A DNA stretch of 64,000 nt from Nonomuraea helvata. Lineage in GTDB: Bacteria; Actinomycetota; Actinomycetes; Streptosporangiales; Streptosporangiaceae. The notes beneath the pieces are model-generated. The model ran no database searches. It was not told the origin of the DNA and saw only the letters and a program-made list of their open reading frames with translations. The position numbers and the translations under genes were made by a program. The stretch covers positions 496,001-560,000 of the forward strand of contig NZ_BAAAXV010000005.1 in assembly GCF_039535785.1 (NCBI RefSeq). Reading direction: 5' to 3'. Below are positions 62,551 to 64,000 of this stretch, in pieces (positions within the stretch are counted from its first letter, which is position 1; each line of letters begins with the position of its first letter).

Positions 62551-63933
62551 ATGTTACCGATCACCATCGACCGGAAGTCGCGGCTGCCCATGACCGCGCA
62601 GATCCAGTCAGCCATCCGCGGACGGATACAGGACGGCACCCTGCATCCAGGTGTCCGGTTGCCGTCGAGCCGCGATCTCGCCGAAGACCTTGGAGTCTCC
62701 CGCAGCGTCGTGGTCCAGGCCTATGGACAGCTGATCGCCGAGGGCTATCTCCGGGCCACTCAGGGGTCGAGCACCAGGGTGGCGACACATCTGCCTCATC
62801 TCGACCGAGCCACGGTCGAGCCGATCAGAAGCACGGAAGCCCGTTTCGACCTGCGGGTCGACGCGACGAGCACGGTGCTGTTCCCCTCACGTGAATGGCT
62901 GCAGGCCTACGAGCACGTGGGGCGATCGATCGGTGAACCCGGTCCGCGGCGGCACCCTCTCGGCGTTCCGGAACTCCGAGCCGAACTCGCCGCATACCTG
63001 GGCCGTTCGCGGGGAGTCCTGGCGACCGCCGCGGAGGTCGCCGTCACCGCGGACTTCGACCACACCGTCGGCGTGGTGTGCCACGTCCTGCGCGAGCTCG
63101 GGGGCGACCACATCGCCGTGGAGGACCCCGGCGCACCCTGGCAGGCCAGGTTCGCCAAGCACGCCGGCCTGGCGGTGACCGGTGTGCCCGTGGACGGCGA
63201 GGGGATTGACGTCAACGCGCTTGCGCGGTCCGGAGCGCGCGCTGTGCTGGTCACCCCGGTGTCGCAGGTGCCGACGGGGGTCGTACTGTCACCGAGCCGA
63301 CGGGAGGCGCTGCTGCGCTGGGCCGCCGACGTGGACGGCTGGGTGATCGAGTACGACCGGGACGGGCATCTGTGGTTCGACGCCGGCAGTGGTCCGCTCG
63401 CCCTGCAACGGCATCATCCGGAACGGGTGATCTACGTCGGGGCGACCGGGGCCCTGCTCGGTTCGTGTATACGGCTCGGCTGGGCGGTGGCGCCGGCCTC
63501 GGTGGTGGACCGGCTCGGTCTGATGCAGTTGGGCGCCCCGGACCCGCTCACCCAGCTGACATTCGCCCACTTCGTCGCGTCAGGCGTGCTGGATCAGCAC
63601 GTTCGACATGTCCGGAGCGTCTTCCGGGCACGGCGCTCCGCGCTGCGGGACGCCGTCGAGCAACACCTGCCGGGCGCCAGGATGACCGGCGTGCCTGCTG
63701 GTACCCACGCGTACATCCAGTGGCCCAGCGGAGTCGACGACGTCCGGCTGGCCGCTCTCGCGCGGGCCAGGTCGGTTCTCGTGCATCCCGGCAGGCACTT
63801 CCAGCTCAGCCGCCGGCCGTCCGCCCCCGGGGTGGTGGTCGGCTACGGTGCGGTGCGCAGCGGCCAGCTCCCGGAGGCCGTCGGTGTGCTCGCCGCCGCG
63901 ATGCGCCAGGTCACCGGGCTGCTCGCGTCGTGA
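62551..63933 (+). CDS. MocR/GntR-type regulator with aminotransferase-like domain lacking the PLP lysine
   Basis: 460 aa. ATG 62551 follows GGGGGGAAGA. The N-terminal GntR winged helix is at about 10-80 (GVRLPSSRDLAEDLGVSRSV). The rest has fold type I aminotransferase form, with VTPVSQVPTGVVLSPSRREA matching the usual MocR PTG region. Where MocR proteins read GSFSKTLAPALRLG, this one reads GATGALLGSCIRLG, so the Schiff-base lysine is replaced (A301). It may therefore not bind PLP covalently and could have another ligand. The target is unknown; a partial gene at the right edge converges on it. Confidence 0.85.
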   Translation: MLPITIDRKSRLPMTAQIQSAIRGRIQDGTLHPGVRLPSSRDLAEDLGVSRSVVVQAYGQLIAEGYLRATQGSSTRVATHLPHLDRATVEPIRSTEARFDLRVDATSTVLFPSREWLQAYEHVGRSIGEPGPRRHPLGVPELRAELAAYLGRSRGVLATAAEVAVTADFDHTVGVVCHVLRELGGDHIAVEDPGAPWQARFAKHAGLAVTGVPVDGEGIDVNALARSGARAVLVTPVSQVPTGVVLSPSRREALLRWAADVDGWVIEYDRDGHLWFDAGSGPLALQRHHPERVIYVGATGALLGSCIRLGWAVAPASVVDRLGLMQLGAPDPLTQLTFAHFVASGVLDQHVRHVRSVFRARRSALRDAVEQHLPGARMTGVPAGTHAYIQWPSGVDDVRLAALARARSVLVHPGRHFQLSRRPSAPGVVVGYGAVRSGQLPEAVGVLAAAMRQVTGLLAS

Positions 63934-64000
63934 CGCCGGCCAGGAAGTTCGCCACCATCGCCATGCCGTCATGGTGACTCGACCTCGACCTGGATCTCGA
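63911..64000 (-). CDS. Possible C-terminal end of a gene cut by the window edge
   Basis: A minus-strand frame runs from the right edge to TGA 63911-63913 and encodes HHDGMAMVANFLAGVTTRAA near its end, which looks like real protein sequence. It overlaps the MocR 3' end by 23 nt. It is too short to identify. Confidence 0.3.
   Translation of the reverse strand, partial: SRSRSRSSHHDGMAMVANFLAGVTTRAAR

Overview
The window is high-GC DNA with strong third-position GC bias, frequent GTG starts, Tat and lipoprotein signals, SARP/BTAD and LAL regulators, P450s, a giant YD-repeat protein and many small regulatory genes. This points to a filamentous actinomycete, probably Streptosporangiaceae-like (for example Nonomuraea); the genus is inference. 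It is an accessory-type chromosomal region. No rRNA, tRNA, CRISPR array, transposase or integrase was seen.

Layout. 0-4.6 kb: a compact minus-strand RiPP operon. The 117-aa precursor has a core of 20 consecutive aromatic-X-X triplets. It is followed by a radical SAM enzyme with SPASM-like cysteines and a 917-aa HExxH putative peptide hydroxylase with TPRs, all joined by overlapping stop/start codons. 4.6-16.2 kb: a carbohydrate uptake and catabolism locus. A minus-strand operon holds the binding protein, two permeases, a TIM-barrel-like protein, two D-2-hydroxyacid dehydrogenases and an enolase-superfamily enzyme. Divergent plus-strand genes encode a sugar isomerase/epimerase-like protein, a LacI regulator and a DUF2264 enzyme. 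LacI-type palindromes sit in the control regions. 16.2-26.2 kb: a 3216-aa secreted RHS/YD-repeat protein with an HExxH C-terminal domain, followed by a small zinc-ribbon gene that may be its immunity gene. 26.3-32.5 kb: a LAL-type LuxR regulator, a TetR regulator and a ferredoxin reductase/P450 pair. 32.6-38 kb: a DUF6289 secreted peptide, a HelR-type RNA polymerase recycling ATPase preceded by a rifamycin-associated element, a STAS/DUF5994 pair and an expansin-CBM2 protein.

38-45.5 kb holds an unknown two-domain protein, an AfsR-like regulator and several truncated genes: a sensor kinase without its sensor, a response-regulator relic, an S33 hydrolase tail, an aldo/keto reductase tail and a shortened DUF6493 protein. 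45.6-50.6 kb: a polytopic membrane protein, a strong bidirectional terminator, a small acidic ORF and a Tat-exported PL8 polysaccharide lyase. 50.6-61.2 kb: a quinone-oxidoreductase-like enzyme, two XRE/MmyB-type regulators, a DrrAB-like ABC exporter, a second BTAD-ATPase-TPR regulator, a P450 and a CynX/NimT-type MFS transporter. The ABC operon and the P450 share a near-identical 62-bp promoter containing SARP-like direct repeats. 61.2-64 kb: degenerate sequence with a TrpD-like relic, then a MocR/GntR regulator that appears to lack its PLP lysine.

How the genes work together (inference): the sugar locus is one LacI-controlled unit. The PL8 and expansin genes suggest growth on plant or uronic-acid polymers. 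The HelR gene is probably rifamycin-inducible. The BTAD protein at 54.2-57.3 kb is the likely activator of both neighbouring twin promoters. The RiPP operon is the strongest candidate for an undescribed system.
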